Part shown: one piece after another, positions 1 through 7,953 of the stretch | How the letters are laid out: each line of letters starts with the position of its first letter | Numbering within the stretch: the first letter of the stretch is position 1 | From: Pseudomonadota bacterium | GTDB lineage: Bacteria > Pseudomonadota > Gammaproteobacteria > Acidiferrobacterales > Sulfurifustaceae | Direction: 5' to 3' | Length of the DNA stretch: 15,445 bases | Assembly: GCA_020354085.1 (NCBI GenBank) | Contig: CP070641.1 | Location: 1,561,280-1,576,724, forward strand | Position numbers and translations under genes: made by a program | Notes under the pieces: generated by a model | What the model was told of the DNA's origin: nothing | The model's input: only the letters and a program-made list of their open reading frames with translations | The model's database searches: none

Positions 1-699
1 CTCGCGCCGGTCGATGTGCTGAAGTTCAAGGACACCAAGAAGTACAAGGACCGCTTGGCCGAGGCGCAGCAGACCACGGGCGAGAGTGATGCGCTCGTCG
101 TGTTTCAAGGTGGGCTCAAGGGCCTGCCGGTGGTGGCCTGTGCTTTCGAGTTCAGTTTCATGGGCGGGTCCATGGGCTCGGTTGTAGGCGAGCGTTTCGT
201 GCGGGCGGTCGATGCCTGTATCGAGAACAGTGCCTCGCTCGTCTGCTTTTCCGCGAGCGGCGGCGCGCGCATGCAGGAGGCGCTGCTGTCGCTCATGCAG
301 ATGGCCAAGACGTCGGCCGCGCTCGCCAAGCTCGCGGAGCGCGGACTGCCTTTCATCTCAGTACTCACCGATCCCACCATGGGCGGTGTATCCGCAAGTC
401 TCGCCATGCTTGGTGACATCAATATCGCCGAACCCAAGGCGCTGATCGGATTCGCCGGCCCGCGCGTTATCGAACAAACGGTGCGCGAGAAATTGCCGGA
501 TGGTTTTCAGCGCTCGGAGTTTCTTCTCGAGCACGGCGCTATCGATTTGATCTTGGACCGGCGCGAAATGCGCGACCGCATTGCCTCCTTGCTCGCGATG
601 ATGACGCGCCAGAGTGCCCCCGTAGCCGCGACCCAGGAACTGGGTGATGAGAGCGACTCCGGCGTTGAGTCCGGTTATCAGCCGCGTTCGCGACCCTGA
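1..699 (+). CDS. accD: Acetyl-CoA carboxylase carboxyltransferase subunit beta (5' partial)
   Basis: This is the beta subunit of the carboxyltransferase half of acetyl-CoA carboxylase. With AccA it moves the carboxyl group from carboxybiotin to acetyl-CoA, giving malonyl-CoA for fatty acid synthesis in the cytoplasm. The reading frame is open from base 1, so the N-terminus, including the zinc ribbon expected in this family, lies outside the window; 232 residues are visible. Clear AccD signatures are KKYKDRL near the start, FMGGSMGSVVGE, the crotonase-fold segment FSASGGARMQEALLSLMQM, and TDPTMGGVSASLAMLGD followed by FAGPRVIEQTVREKLP. The tail after about residue 200 of the visible part is acidic and low in complexity, as is common at AccD C-termini. 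The stop at 697-699 overlaps the probable folC start. Identification is secure. Confidence 0.97.
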   Translation, partial: LAPVDVLKFKDTKKYKDRLAEAQQTTGESDALVVFQGGLKGLPVVACAFEFSFMGGSMGSVVGERFVRAVDACIENSASLVCFSASGGARMQEALLSLMQMAKTSAALAKLAERGLPFISVLTDPTMGGVSASLAMLGDINIAEPKALIGFAGPRVIEQTVREKLPDGFQRSEFLLEHGAIDLILDRREMRDRIASLLAMMTRQSAPVAATQELGDESDSGVESGYQPRSRP

Positions 700-1973
700 T
701 CAAGCCTCTTCGTTCGACCCGCACGCTCGCGCAGTGGCTCGCATACATCGAGCAGCTGCATCCTCGCACAATCGAGCTCGGCCTCGAGCGTGTCCACGCG
801 GTGCTCGACAAAATGGCTCTGCGGCGGCCAGGTTATGGTGTCATCACTGTCACCGGCACCAACGGCAAGGGCTCGACCGTCGGCATGCTCGACGCTATCC
901 TGCGCGCCGCCGGTTATCGTGTCGGTTGTTACACTTCACCGCACCTCATCCGCTACAACGAGCGGATCCGCATCGCTGGACGCGAGATTTCTGATGTCGA
1001 CTTGTGCGCGGCCTTCGAGCGTATCGAGGCCGCGCGCGGCGAAGTGCCCCTCACGTACTTCGAGTTTGGCACGGTCGCGGCCTTTGAGTACTTCGCCAAG
1101 GTTGGTATCGAGGTCGCCGTGCTGGAGGTCGGTATGGGCGGACGGCTCGACGCCGTCAACGCCGTGGATGCCGATTGTGCCGTGGTAACGGCCATCGACG
1201 TCGATCACACTGCCTGGCTTGGCAACACACGCGAGGCGATCGGCCTGGAAAAGGCCGGCATCTTTCGATCGGGACGACCCGCGGTATGCGGTGATCCCGA
1301 GCCGCCGCGTGCGATCACTGAAACTGCGGCGCGGCTCGGCGCGCAATTCCTGCAAATCAATCGCGATTTCACGATCGAGAAGATCGCGGGGGGCTGGAAC
1401 TGGCGCGGCCCACAGAGCGTGCGTACTGGCTTGCCAACTCCCGCCATGCGCGGCGACTATCAGTTGTTCAATGCGGCGGCCGCGCTGATGGCGCTCGACA
1501 GCCTGCGCGATCGCTTTCCCGTGAGCCAGAGCAATGTCCGCGATGGCCTGCTCAACGCCGTCGTGCCCGGGCGCTTTCAAGTGTTGCCGGGCCAGCCCCT
1601 GCGCGTGCTCGATGTGGCACACAATCCGCAAGCAGCGCGCGCGCTCGCGGCGACGCTGCGCCAACAGACCGTCCCGGGAAAGAGCATCGCCGTGTTCGGC
1701 GTGCTCAAGGATAAGGACATTGATGGTGTGGTGCGGGCGCTGGCGGACGGTTTCGATCGTTGGTACGTGGGGACGCTCGCTGCTCCACGGGGGGCGAGCG
1801 CCGAGGAGTTGGTTGCGCTGCTGCGTGAGGCAGGCGTAACGGCGCCGGTTCTATCCTTTTCTGATCCCGTGACGGCGTACGACGCTGCCTGCCGCGATGC
1901 GACCGACGTGGATCGCATCGTGGTTTTTGGGTCGTTCTATACGGTCGGTGATATACTGGCGCGCGTTGGTTAG
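696..1973 (+). CDS. folC: Bifunctional folylpolyglutamate synthase / dihydrofolate synthase
   Basis: FolC joins glutamate to dihydropteroate and then extends the glutamate tail of folates, using ATP. The P-loop GTNGKGS is visible, followed by EVGMGGRLDAVNAV, DVDHTAWLGNTREAIGLEKA and the C-terminal Mur-ligase-like domain with LDVAHNPQAA and GVLKDKD. The start is uncertain. The first conventional start codon in frame is GTG at 801, but the frame upstream encodes TLAQWLAYIEQLHPRTIELG and then LERVHAVLDK, the conserved FolC N-terminus. The nearest in-frame stop upstream is 666-668, and 669-800 has no ATG, GTG or TTG. I place the start at CTG 696, overlapping the accD stop (CTGA), which gives 425 residues, close to the usual ~420. 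ATC at 699 is the alternative. A start at 801 would remove 35 residues. Confidence 0.94.
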   Translation: MIKPLRSTRTLAQWLAYIEQLHPRTIELGLERVHAVLDKMALRRPGYGVITVTGTNGKGSTVGMLDAILRAAGYRVGCYTSPHLIRYNERIRIAGREISDVDLCAAFERIEAARGEVPLTYFEFGTVAAFEYFAKVGIEVAVLEVGMGGRLDAVNAVDADCAVVTAIDVDHTAWLGNTREAIGLEKAGIFRSGRPAVCGDPEPPRAITETAARLGAQFLQINRDFTIEKIAGGWNWRGPQSVRTGLPTPAMRGDYQLFNAAAALMALDSLRDRFPVSQSNVRDGLLNAVVPGRFQVLPGQPLRVLDVAHNPQAARALAATLRQQTVPGKSIAVFGVLKDKDIDGVVRALADGFDRWYVGTLAAPRGASAEELVALLREAGVTAPVLSFSDPVTAYDAACRDATDVDRIVVFGSFYTVGDILARVG

Positions 1974-1982
1974 ATTCTCGCC

Positions 1983-2651
1983 ATGACTCAACAAGACAGC
2001 GGACCGGCAGCGTTCAATCCCAAACACCGCATCATCGGCGCCATCATTCTGGTTGCGCTCGCGGTGATATTTATTCCCATGCTGCTCGATGAGACGCAGC
2101 CGCCGTCCGATCTGAAGGAAACGCCGGAGATCCCGGCGCGTCCGGCCACCAGTGATACCAAGGTTGTGATCACGCCGGTCACCAAGCCGGAACCGAAGGA
2201 CCAGGTCGAGGTTGCGCCACCACCGCCGAAGCCGGCGATAGAAACCGCCAAGACCGAAAGCAAGGAAGCGGCGGAGCCTCTCGGCGTTGAGCCGTTGAAG
2301 CCCACGGAGGCGAAAGCGCCAGGCCCGTCTCCGACAGAGACCCCCGCCGCCAAACCCGCACCGGCGCCGAAGACAGAAAAAGCGGAAAAAGCTGAGAAGA
2401 CCGAGAAGGCGGGCTCCAAAGGCTGGATCGTGCAGGTGGGCGTGTACGCCAATCCCGACAACGCCGCGCGCGCAAGTTCCAAGCTTAAGAGTCACGGCCA
2501 TGCGGTGCGTGAAGAGCATATAAAAATCGCCACCGGTACGGCGGTGCGGCTGCGCGTCGGTCCCTACCGCGACAAGGCGATTGCGCAACGGGCGCGCGAC
2601 CAGATCGAAAAGGACATCGGCGAGAAGGCCGTTGTCCTGCCGTACCCGTAG
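1983..2651 (+). CDS. dedD: SPOR-domain inner-membrane protein (DedD-like)
   Basis: This 222-residue protein has the three-part layout of DedD: a short cytoplasmic N-terminus, one membrane segment at about residues 17-34 (IIGAIILVALAVIFIPMLL), a long Pro/Ala/Lys/Glu-rich periplasmic linker (about 40-145), and a C-terminal SPOR domain (about 147-222; GWIVQVGVYANPDNA, then RLRVGPYRDKAIAQRARDQI). SPOR domains bind peptidoglycan strands stripped of stem peptides at the septum, so the protein probably acts in cell division. The linker holds a short run of KAE/KTE repeats at about 133-143. The ATG lies 9 nt after the folC stop. The folC-dedD-cvpA-purF order matches other gammaproteobacteria and supports the assignment. 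The linker diverges too much to identify by itself; the SPOR call rests on its C-terminus and the context. Confidence 0.9.
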   Translation: MTQQDSGPAAFNPKHRIIGAIILVALAVIFIPMLLDETQPPSDLKETPEIPARPATSDTKVVITPVTKPEPKDQVEVAPPPPKPAIETAKTESKEAAEPLGVEPLKPTEAKAPGPSPTETPAAKPAPAPKTEKAEKAEKTEKAGSKGWIVQVGVYANPDNAARASSKLKSHGHAVREEHIKIATGTAVRLRVGPYRDKAIAQRARDQIEKDIGEKAVVLPYP

Positions 2652-2666
2652 GCGTCCATCGATTTC

Positions 2667-3161
2667 ATGAACGGTTTCGACATTGCCTTGCTGGTGGTGC
2701 TCGCGGCCTCTGCCGCGTTCGGCGCCTGGCGCGGTTTCGTGCGTGAAATTATGTCGTTGGTTTCGTGGGTGTTGGCCGCTGTCATTGCCTGGGTGTTCGC
2801 CGATGACATGGGCGGATGGTTTACCAGCCTGAGCAGCGAACCGGCATTGCGCCAGGCCTTGGCCTTTGTGGTGTTATTCGTCGGCGTACTGATCTTGGGC
2901 GCCATCACTTCCTTCATCGTGCATCGCGCCTTCGTCAAAGGCGACTTCGCACGCTGGCCCAATCGCCTGCTGGGCAGCGCGTTTGGCATTGGCCGTGGCG
3001 TGGTCATCATTACGCTCGTGTTTCTGCTCGCCGGCCTCACGGCGTTGCCGCAACAATCGTGGTGGCGCGGTGCGGCGTTGGTGCCGGCCTTCGAGAGCGT
3101 GGCGCTGTTCGTGAGCAAGTACCTGCCATCAGATGTTGCCCGCCATATCCGCTACGGCTAG
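2667..3161 (+). CDS. cvpA: CvpA family membrane protein
   Basis: This is a 164-residue integral membrane protein of the CvpA family (named for its requirement in colicin V production in E. coli; its basic role is not settled). Four hydrophobic segments are visible at about residues 5-22, 29-46, 63-85 and 104-127. Family features include the N-terminal FDIALLVVLAASAAFGAWRG, where a Gly/Arg pair follows helix 1, and NRLLGSAFGIGRGVVII before the last helix. It lies 15 nt after dedD and 31 nt before purF, and cvpA-purF linkage is widespread in gammaproteobacteria. The length matches the family (about 160). It is probably co-transcribed with purF. Confidence 0.93.
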   Translation: MNGFDIALLVVLAASAAFGAWRGFVREIMSLVSWVLAAVIAWVFADDMGGWFTSLSSEPALRQALAFVVLFVGVLILGAITSFIVHRAFVKGDFARWPNRLLGSAFGIGRGVVIITLVFLLAGLTALPQQSWWRGAALVPAFESVALFVSKYLPSDVARHIRYG

Positions 3162-3192
3162 ACTTGGCCTTTCACGCCTGAGGTTTCCTGAT

Positions 3193-4728
3193 ATGTGCGG
3201 CATCATCGGCATCCTCGCCAAAGGCCCGGTGAATCAGGCCATATACGACGGCCTGCTTGTCCTGCAGCATCGCGGCCAAGACGCCGCCGGCATCATGACC
3301 TCCGATGGTAGCCGCGTGCACCTGCGCAAAGACAACGGCCTGGTGCGCGATGTCTTCCAGCAACATCACATGCTGTCGCTGACCGGCAATATGGGTATTG
3401 GCCACTGTCGCTACCCGACGGCGGGCTGCGAATCGGCGGCCGAGGCGCAGCCGTTTTACGTCAACTCGCCGTTCGGCTTGGCCCTTGCGCACAACGGTAA
3501 CCTCACCAACAGCGAGGCTCTCAAAGACGAACTGGTGCGCGAAGACCTGCGGCATCTAAATACCGACTCAGATTCCGAGGTGCTGCTCAACGCTTTTGCC
3601 CATGAACTGCAGGCTTGCGCCAAGCTGCGTCTCACGCCGGAGCACGTGTTTCGCGCGATCACGGCGGTGCACCGCCGGGCGCGCGGCGCCTACGCCGTCA
3701 CCATGTTGATCGCCGGTTTCGGCCTACTGGCGTTTCGCGACCCGCACGGTATCCGTCCGCTGGTGTTCGGCCGGCGTGAAACGCCGGAAGGTCCCGAGTA
3801 CATGTTCGCCTCGGAATCGGTGGCGCTCGATGCCGCCGGGTTCAAGCTGGTGCGCGATGTCGAGCCCGGGGAAGCAATCTATGTCGAAATGAGCGGGGAT
3901 GTGCACAGCCGCCAGTGCGCGGAACGCACGATGCGTGCCCCCTGTATCTTCGAGTACGTGTACTTTGCGCGTCCCGACTCCATCATCGATGGCATTTCGG
4001 TGCACAAGACCCGCATGCGTCTGGGCGAGAAGCTCGCGCACAAGATCAAGCGTGATTGGCCCAATCACGACATTGACGTGGTCATTCCGATTCCCGACAC
4101 CTCGCGCACTTCGGCGCTGCAGCTCGCCAACGAGCTCGATCTTAAGTACCGCGAGGGCTTCATCAAGAATCGTTACATTGGACGTACCTTCATCATGCCC
4201 GGCCACGCGCAGCGCAAGAAGTCGGTGCGTCAGAAACTCAACGCCATTGACCTGGAGTTCAAGGGCAAAAACGTGTTGCTCGTGGACGATTCCATCGTGC
4301 GCGGCACCACCTCGCAGCAGATCATTCAGATGGCGCGCGAGGCCGGCGCCCAAAAGGTGTATTTTGCTTCGGCCTCACCGCCGGTGCGCCACCCCAACGT
4401 CTACGGCATCGACATGCCAGCCGTGAGCGAGCTCATCGCCAACCGACGGGACGAGCAAGAGATTGGCCATGAGATTGGTGCGGACCGCGTGATTTACCAG
4501 GATCTCGAGGACATGTTGGAAGCGGCGCGCGAGGGCAACGAATCAATCGAGAGTTTCGATGCGTCGTGTTTTGATGGGGTTTATGTGACCGGTGACGTGA
4601 GCCAGGCTTATCTCGATCGCATCGAACATCAGCGCTGCGATGCTGCCAAAAATGATCGGCGCGGCGCGAGCGAAGGGGTGAGCGGCGTGGTCTCCGCGGA
4701 GGTGCTGACCTTCCCCATGAGTCGTTGA
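3193..4728 (+). CDS. purF: Amidophosphoribosyltransferase
   Basis: PurF catalyses the first committed step of purine synthesis: PRPP plus glutamine gives phosphoribosylamine. The start was set at ATG 3193 because it puts Cys at position 2 (MCGIIGIL), the N-terminal nucleophile of the glutaminase domain. An in-frame ATG at 3133 would bury that Cys and overlap cvpA. A TGAGG ribosome-binding sequence lies at 3179-3183. The glutaminase domain also shows LQHRGQDAAGI, GHCRYPTAG and AHNGNL. The phosphoribosyltransferase domain has the PRPP-binding loop VLLVDDSIVRGTT at about residues 361-373, then ASPPVRHPNVYGIDMP. At 511 residues it is close to the E. coli enzyme (505) and, like it, has no propeptide before the Cys. 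It appears to be the last gene of the accD-purF run. Confidence 0.98.
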   Translation: MCGIIGILAKGPVNQAIYDGLLVLQHRGQDAAGIMTSDGSRVHLRKDNGLVRDVFQQHHMLSLTGNMGIGHCRYPTAGCESAAEAQPFYVNSPFGLALAHNGNLTNSEALKDELVREDLRHLNTDSDSEVLLNAFAHELQACAKLRLTPEHVFRAITAVHRRARGAYAVTMLIAGFGLLAFRDPHGIRPLVFGRRETPEGPEYMFASESVALDAAGFKLVRDVEPGEAIYVEMSGDVHSRQCAERTMRAPCIFEYVYFARPDSIIDGISVHKTRMRLGEKLAHKIKRDWPNHDIDVVIPIPDTSRTSALQLANELDLKYREGFIKNRYIGRTFIMPGHAQRKKSVRQKLNAIDLEFKGKNVLLVDDSIVRGTTSQQIIQMAREAGAQKVYFASASPPVRHPNVYGIDMPAVSELIANRRDEQEIGHEIGADRVIYQDLEDMLEAAREGNESIESFDASCFDGVYVTGDVSQAYLDRIEHQRCDAAKNDRRGASEGVSGVVSAEVLTFPMSR

Positions 4729-4771
4729 CAGTCGCGCGCGAGGCGGCTATGGTCTCGCGCACAGCGCCGAT

Positions 4772-4800
4772 TTGAGCGAGCAGCTTGCGGGCGCTATAAA
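4772..4800 (+). promoter_or_regulatory. Predicted sigma-70-like promoter between purF and metZ
   Basis: TTGAGC at 4772-4777 (4 of 6 matches to the -35 consensus) and TATAAA at 4795-4800 (5 of 6 to the -10) are separated by exactly 17 nt. Transcription would start near 4807, about 145 nt before metZ and about 50 nt before the terminator at 4828-4860. It is the best promoter match I found in the window, but it is a motif-only prediction. Confidence 0.5.
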
Positions 4801-4807
4801 AGTGCGG

Positions 4808-4841
4808 CTAAAGCGCGGACTCCGTATAAAACCCGCTTTGG
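4808..4841 (+). promoter_or_regulatory. Possible antiterminator stem in the metZ leader
   Basis: CTAAAGCG (4808-4815) can pair with CGCTTTGG (4834-4841) in an 8-bp stem with one T·G wobble. Its loop contains a mini-hairpin, CGGA/TCCG (4816-4824). The 3' arm uses bases 4834-4836, which also form the top of the terminator stem at 4828-4857, so the two structures exclude each other. With a promoter just upstream, this is the layout of a transcription attenuator. I see no leader peptide and no known riboswitch signature. Confidence 0.35.
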
Positions 4842-4860
4842 TTGCCCGGCGGGTTTTTTT
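4828..4860 (+). terminator. Intrinsic terminator between purF and metZ
   Basis: A perfect 9-bp stem, AAAACCCGC (4828-4836) with GCGGGTTTT (4849-4857), encloses a 12-nt loop and runs into a T tract (4854-4860). It lies 100 nt after the purF stop. It may end the accD-purF operon, act as the attenuator of a transcript starting near 4807, or do both. Confidence 0.75.
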
Positions 4861-4951
4861 GTGCCCTACAGGGACGTAGTAATGCCGCGTGAGGACAGGA
4901 AGTCCGAAGCGGCGGCCCGCCAGCTGACAAACGCAGCGCAAGGAAGAAGCC

Positions 4952-6133
4952 ATGAGCGATGACATCGATGACTGGGGGATCGCGACGCGCGCCGTGCGCG
5001 CCGGCGTGCACCGCACCAACGAAGGCGAGCACTCCGAAGCGATCTTTCCAACCTCAAGTTTCGCCTTTGCGAATGCCGCCGAGGCGGCGGCGCGCTTCGC
5101 GGGCACCACCCCAGGCAATATCTACTCGCGCTTCACCAACCCCACGATACGCAGCTTCGAGGAGCGTTTGGCGGCGCTCGAAGGCGGGGCGAAGTGCGTG
5201 GCCTTTGCCTCCGGCATGAGTGCAATATTGAGTACCTGCCTGGCAGTACTGAAGGCCGGCGATCATATCGTGAGCTCCAAGGCGGTCTTCGGCACGACGA
5301 CGATCCTATTTCAGAACTACCTCGCCAAGTTCGGCGTCGAGACGACGTTTGTGCCGCTCACCGACTATGCGGCCTGGGAACAGGCGATTCGCCCCAACAC
5401 CCGCCTGCTGTTCCTGGAGACGCCGTCAAACCCGCTTACCGAGATCGCCGATATAGCGCGCCTTGCCGCGCTGGCACGCGCGCACCAGACCCTGCTCGCC
5501 GTGGATAATGCCTTTTGTACGCCGGCCCTGCAGCGCCCACTCGCACTCGGTGCCGATCTGGTGATCCACTCAGCCACCAAGTATCTGGACGGTCAGGGAC
5601 GCTGCATTGGCGGAGCTGTCGTCGGCAACGACGAACTAGTCGGGCAGGCGGTGTACGGCGTACTGCGCACCTGTGGACCGAGCATGAGTCCGTTCAACGC
5701 TTGGGTATTCTTAAAGGGGCTCGAGACCTTGTCGCTGCGCATGCACGCGCACAGCGCTAATGCGCTCGCGCTCGCCCAGTGGCTGGAGCGTCAGCCGCGC
5801 ATCAAGCGCGTGCACTACCCGGGGCTTGCGTCACATCCGCAGCACTCCCTGGCGAAACAACAGCAATCCGGTTTCGGCGGCATCGTGACTTTTGAGGTCA
5901 ATGGCGGACAGAGCGCAGCGTGGCGTGTAATTGATGCCACGCGCGTGTTTTCGATCACGGCCAATCTCGGCGACACCAAGAGCACTATCACGCATCCTGC
6001 TACCACGACGCATGGACGGCTCACGCCCGAGCAGCGCGCGCAGGCCGGCATCGGCGACGGACTGATACGTCTGTCAATCGGGCTCGAAGACGTCGCGGAT
6101 CTGCAAGCCGATCTAGCGCGTGGTCTCGGCTGA
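4952..6133 (+). CDS. metZ: O-succinylhomoserine sulfhydrylase
   Basis: This PLP enzyme of the Cys/Met metabolism family (393 residues) probably makes homocysteine directly from O-succinylhomoserine and sulfide in methionine synthesis. The PLP lysine is K210 in HSATKYLDGQGR. Other family motifs are IYSRFTNPTIRSFEERLAAL, the glycine-rich FASGMSAI (about 85-92), LETPSNPL (about 155-162), VDNAFCTP and, near the C-terminus, NLGDTKSTITHPATTTHGRL and GLIRLSIGLED. The ATG follows an AAGGA ribosome-binding sequence at 4940-4944. Position downstream of purF matches metZ in Pseudomonas and argues for MetZ over cystathionine gamma-synthase (MetB) or lyase (MetC). The choice of succinyl over acetyl substrate rests on this similarity and context, not on a residue I can point to. 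Confidence 0.92.
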   Translation: MSDDIDDWGIATRAVRAGVHRTNEGEHSEAIFPTSSFAFANAAEAAARFAGTTPGNIYSRFTNPTIRSFEERLAALEGGAKCVAFASGMSAILSTCLAVLKAGDHIVSSKAVFGTTTILFQNYLAKFGVETTFVPLTDYAAWEQAIRPNTRLLFLETPSNPLTEIADIARLAALARAHQTLLAVDNAFCTPALQRPLALGADLVIHSATKYLDGQGRCIGGAVVGNDELVGQAVYGVLRTCGPSMSPFNAWVFLKGLETLSLRMHAHSANALALAQWLERQPRIKRVHYPGLASHPQHSLAKQQQSGFGGIVTFEVNGGQSAAWRVIDATRVFSITANLGDTKSTITHPATTTHGRLTPEQRAQAGIGDGLIRLSIGLEDVADLQADLARGLG

Positions 6134-6156
6134 AACCGCTCGATCAAGGTGCGGCG

Positions 6157-6684
6157 TTGAACGAGATAGGCGTGTTGTTGCGGTTCAAGAGTTGGTGGGC
6201 GCACAAGTGGGTGCGGCGTGGCGCTTGGGCGCTGCTGTTTCTGTTCGTCTATATCGGCATTCGAACCTACCAACAGCGCGACTTGGTAGTGGGGTTGGCC
6301 CCGGCACTGGCAGGGGTGGCCATCGACGGCCGCGCGCTGTCTCTTACTAACGCACCACGCGCAACGCTGGTCTACTTCTGGGCCACGTGGTGTCCAATCT
6401 GCCGGCTGGAGCACGGTACCATCGAATCGATCGCCGGCGATCACCCCGTGATCACGGTAGCGATGCAGTCCGGCACGGATGCGGAATTGCTGCGTTACAT
6501 GAAAGAAAAAGATCTCAAGGCGCCCACCCTCAACGATCCCGGCGAACTGGCGGGCAATTGGGGCGTGCGCGCCACACCGACGTTCTTCATCGTCGATCGT
6601 CAAAACCAGGTTCGCTTTCGCGAAGTTGGCTTGACCAGCGAGTGGGGGCTGCGGCTGCGACTGTGGTACGCCAATCTCTCATGA
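6157..6684 (+). CDS. Membrane-anchored thioredoxin-like disulfide oxidoreductase (TlpA/ScsD-like)
   Basis: A 175-residue protein with an N-terminal membrane anchor at about residues 22-37 (GAWALLFLFVYIGIRTY) after a basic stretch, then a thioredoxin-fold domain facing the periplasm. The redox motif is CPIC at residues 79-82, in YFWATWCPICRLE; the cis-proline is P141 in GVRATPTFFIVD. The WCPIC context and short insert resemble the ScsD/TlpA-like group more than thioredoxin itself (WCGPC). It probably reduces or oxidises cysteines of exported proteins; its partner is unknown, and no DsbD-type supplier is nearby. The start is TTG 6157, with AAGG at 6145-6148 as ribosome-binding sequence. It lies 23 nt after metZ. 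The exported protein at 7954-8688 has two cysteines in its predicted mature part and could be a client, but that is speculation. Confidence 0.85.
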   Translation: MNEIGVLLRFKSWWAHKWVRRGAWALLFLFVYIGIRTYQQRDLVVGLAPALAGVAIDGRALSLTNAPRATLVYFWATWCPICRLEHGTIESIAGDHPVITVAMQSGTDAELLRYMKEKDLKAPTLNDPGELAGNWGVRATPTFFIVDRQNQVRFREVGLTSEWGLRLRLWYANLS

Positions 6685-6720
6685 GCGTAACAGTGGAGCG
6701 CACAGGCACGCAGGTGCATC

Positions 6721-7950
6721 ATGGCTGACGTTGCGGCGACTCGGCGCGATCTGTTGCGCATGTTGGACGCGGCCATCGCGGCGGTGAACGGGCGCGGCTG
6801 CGTAGCGCGCGCGCTAAAAGGCGAAGCGCTGGCGGGGCCGGTGTACGTGCTTGCAATCGGCAAGGCCGCGGTGCCGATGATGCAGGGCGCGATCGACGCG
6901 CTGGGTCAGGCGATCGCCGATGCGCTCGTTGTGACCAAGGATGCGGGCGGCGTTACGCTCGACTACCCCGTACTCGAGACCGGCCACCCTGTGCCGGATG
7001 CGCGCAGTCTTGCCGCCGGCGATCGGGTACTGGCGTTCGTGGAGGCGATCCCGGCCTCGGGGCGGGTACTCGTGTTGTTATCGGGCGGCGCGTCGGCGTT
7101 GGTGGAAAAGCTCGTACCTGGCGTCGATCTCGCCATGCTGCAACAGTTCACGCAGTGGCTGCTCGCGGGCGGTTTCGATATTGCCACTATGAATCGCCTG
7201 CGCAAACGGCTGTCGCTCATCAAGGGCGGGCGGCTTGCGCAACTCCTGTCCCCGCGCAAAACTTTGTGCCTCGCCATCTCCGACGTCGCGGGCGATGCGC
7301 CAACGGCAATCGGCTCGGGCCCACTGACGGCGGATGCGAGTGCGGAACCCGATGTCGCGGCCTTGCCCGACGTCGTGCGCGCCGCACTGCGTGCCGCGCC
7401 ACCACTGCCGGCCCCGTCCGATCCCTGCTTCGTGCATGTTGACTTCCGGATCGTTGCGACACTGGCCGATGCCAAACAGGCCGCCGCCGCCGAGGCAAAA
7501 CGGCTTGGTTATCGCGTCGCAGTTGAACCGCAGTTCGTGGATGATGATGCACTCGCTACCGGCGCGCGCTTGGCGAGGGAGCTGTGTGACGCCACGTCGG
7601 ACGTCATCCATATCTGGGGCGGTGAAACCACCGTGCGACTGCCGGCCCGGCCGGGTCGCGGGGGGCGTAATCAAAGTCTGGCCTTGGCCGCCGCGGCGGA
7701 GCTGGCGGGTACGACGAGCGTTGTCTTGCTTTCCGCCGGCACCGACGGCACCGACGGTCCGACCGAGGATGCCGGCGCGTTGGTTGACGGCGGGACAATT
7801 GCGCGCGGCGCACAGCAGGGGCTCGATGCACGTGCGGCTCTTGCCGCGGCCGATGCCGGCACTTTTCTCGAAGCGAGCGGCGATTTGATACATACCGGTC
7901 CGACGGGGACCAACGTGATGGATCTCATGATTGGCATCAACTTGGGCTGA
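6721..7950 (+). CDS. Glycerate 2-kinase (GckA/TtuD family, DUF4147 plus MOFRL)
   Basis: This cytoplasmic kinase of 409 residues phosphorylates D-glycerate, by family knowledge to 2-phosphoglycerate, feeding hydroxypyruvate/tartronate or glyoxylate carbon into glycolysis. The N-terminal DUF4147 part shows LAIGKAAVPM (about 44-53), LETGHPVPDARS (about 85-96), LVLLSGGASALVE (about 117-129), MNRLRKRLSLIKGGRLA (about 157-173) and SDVAGDAPTAIGSGPL (about 187-202). The MOFRL C-terminal part shows IWGGETTVRL (about 298-307), GRGGRNQSLALAAA, AGTDGTDGPTEDAG (about 340-353) and TGPTGTNVMDLMI. The length fits the family (about 415-450, slightly short). The ATG lies 36 nt after the preceding gene, and no strong ribosome-binding site is seen. 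No tartronate or serine-cycle partner genes are adjacent. Confidence 0.9.
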   Translation: MADVAATRRDLLRMLDAAIAAVNGRGCVARALKGEALAGPVYVLAIGKAAVPMMQGAIDALGQAIADALVVTKDAGGVTLDYPVLETGHPVPDARSLAAGDRVLAFVEAIPASGRVLVLLSGGASALVEKLVPGVDLAMLQQFTQWLLAGGFDIATMNRLRKRLSLIKGGRLAQLLSPRKTLCLAISDVAGDAPTAIGSGPLTADASAEPDVAALPDVVRAALRAAPPLPAPSDPCFVHVDFRIVATLADAKQAAAAEAKRLGYRVAVEPQFVDDDALATGARLARELCDATSDVIHIWGGETTVRLPARPGRGGRNQSLALAAAAELAGTTSVVLLSAGTDGTDGPTEDAGALVDGGTIARGAQQGLDARAALAAADAGTFLEASGDLIHTGPTGTNVMDLMIGINLG

Positions 7951-7953
7951 CAC

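Noticed and set aside
2376..2412. Short Lys/Glu/Ala repeats in the SPOR-protein linker as a DNA repeat element
   Set aside because: The repetition is in frame and matches the low-complexity linkers usual in DedD-like proteins.
3133..3192. Longer purF start at ATG 3133
   Set aside because: It would add 20 residues before the Met-Cys-Gly start and overlap cvpA; the family needs Cys exposed at position 2 after Met removal.
4861..4951. SAM riboswitch upstream of metZ
   Set aside because: The spacer has small hairpins (CCCTACAGGG, and GGAC/GTCC at 4893-4905) but no recognisable SAM-I, SAM-II or SAM/SAH core.
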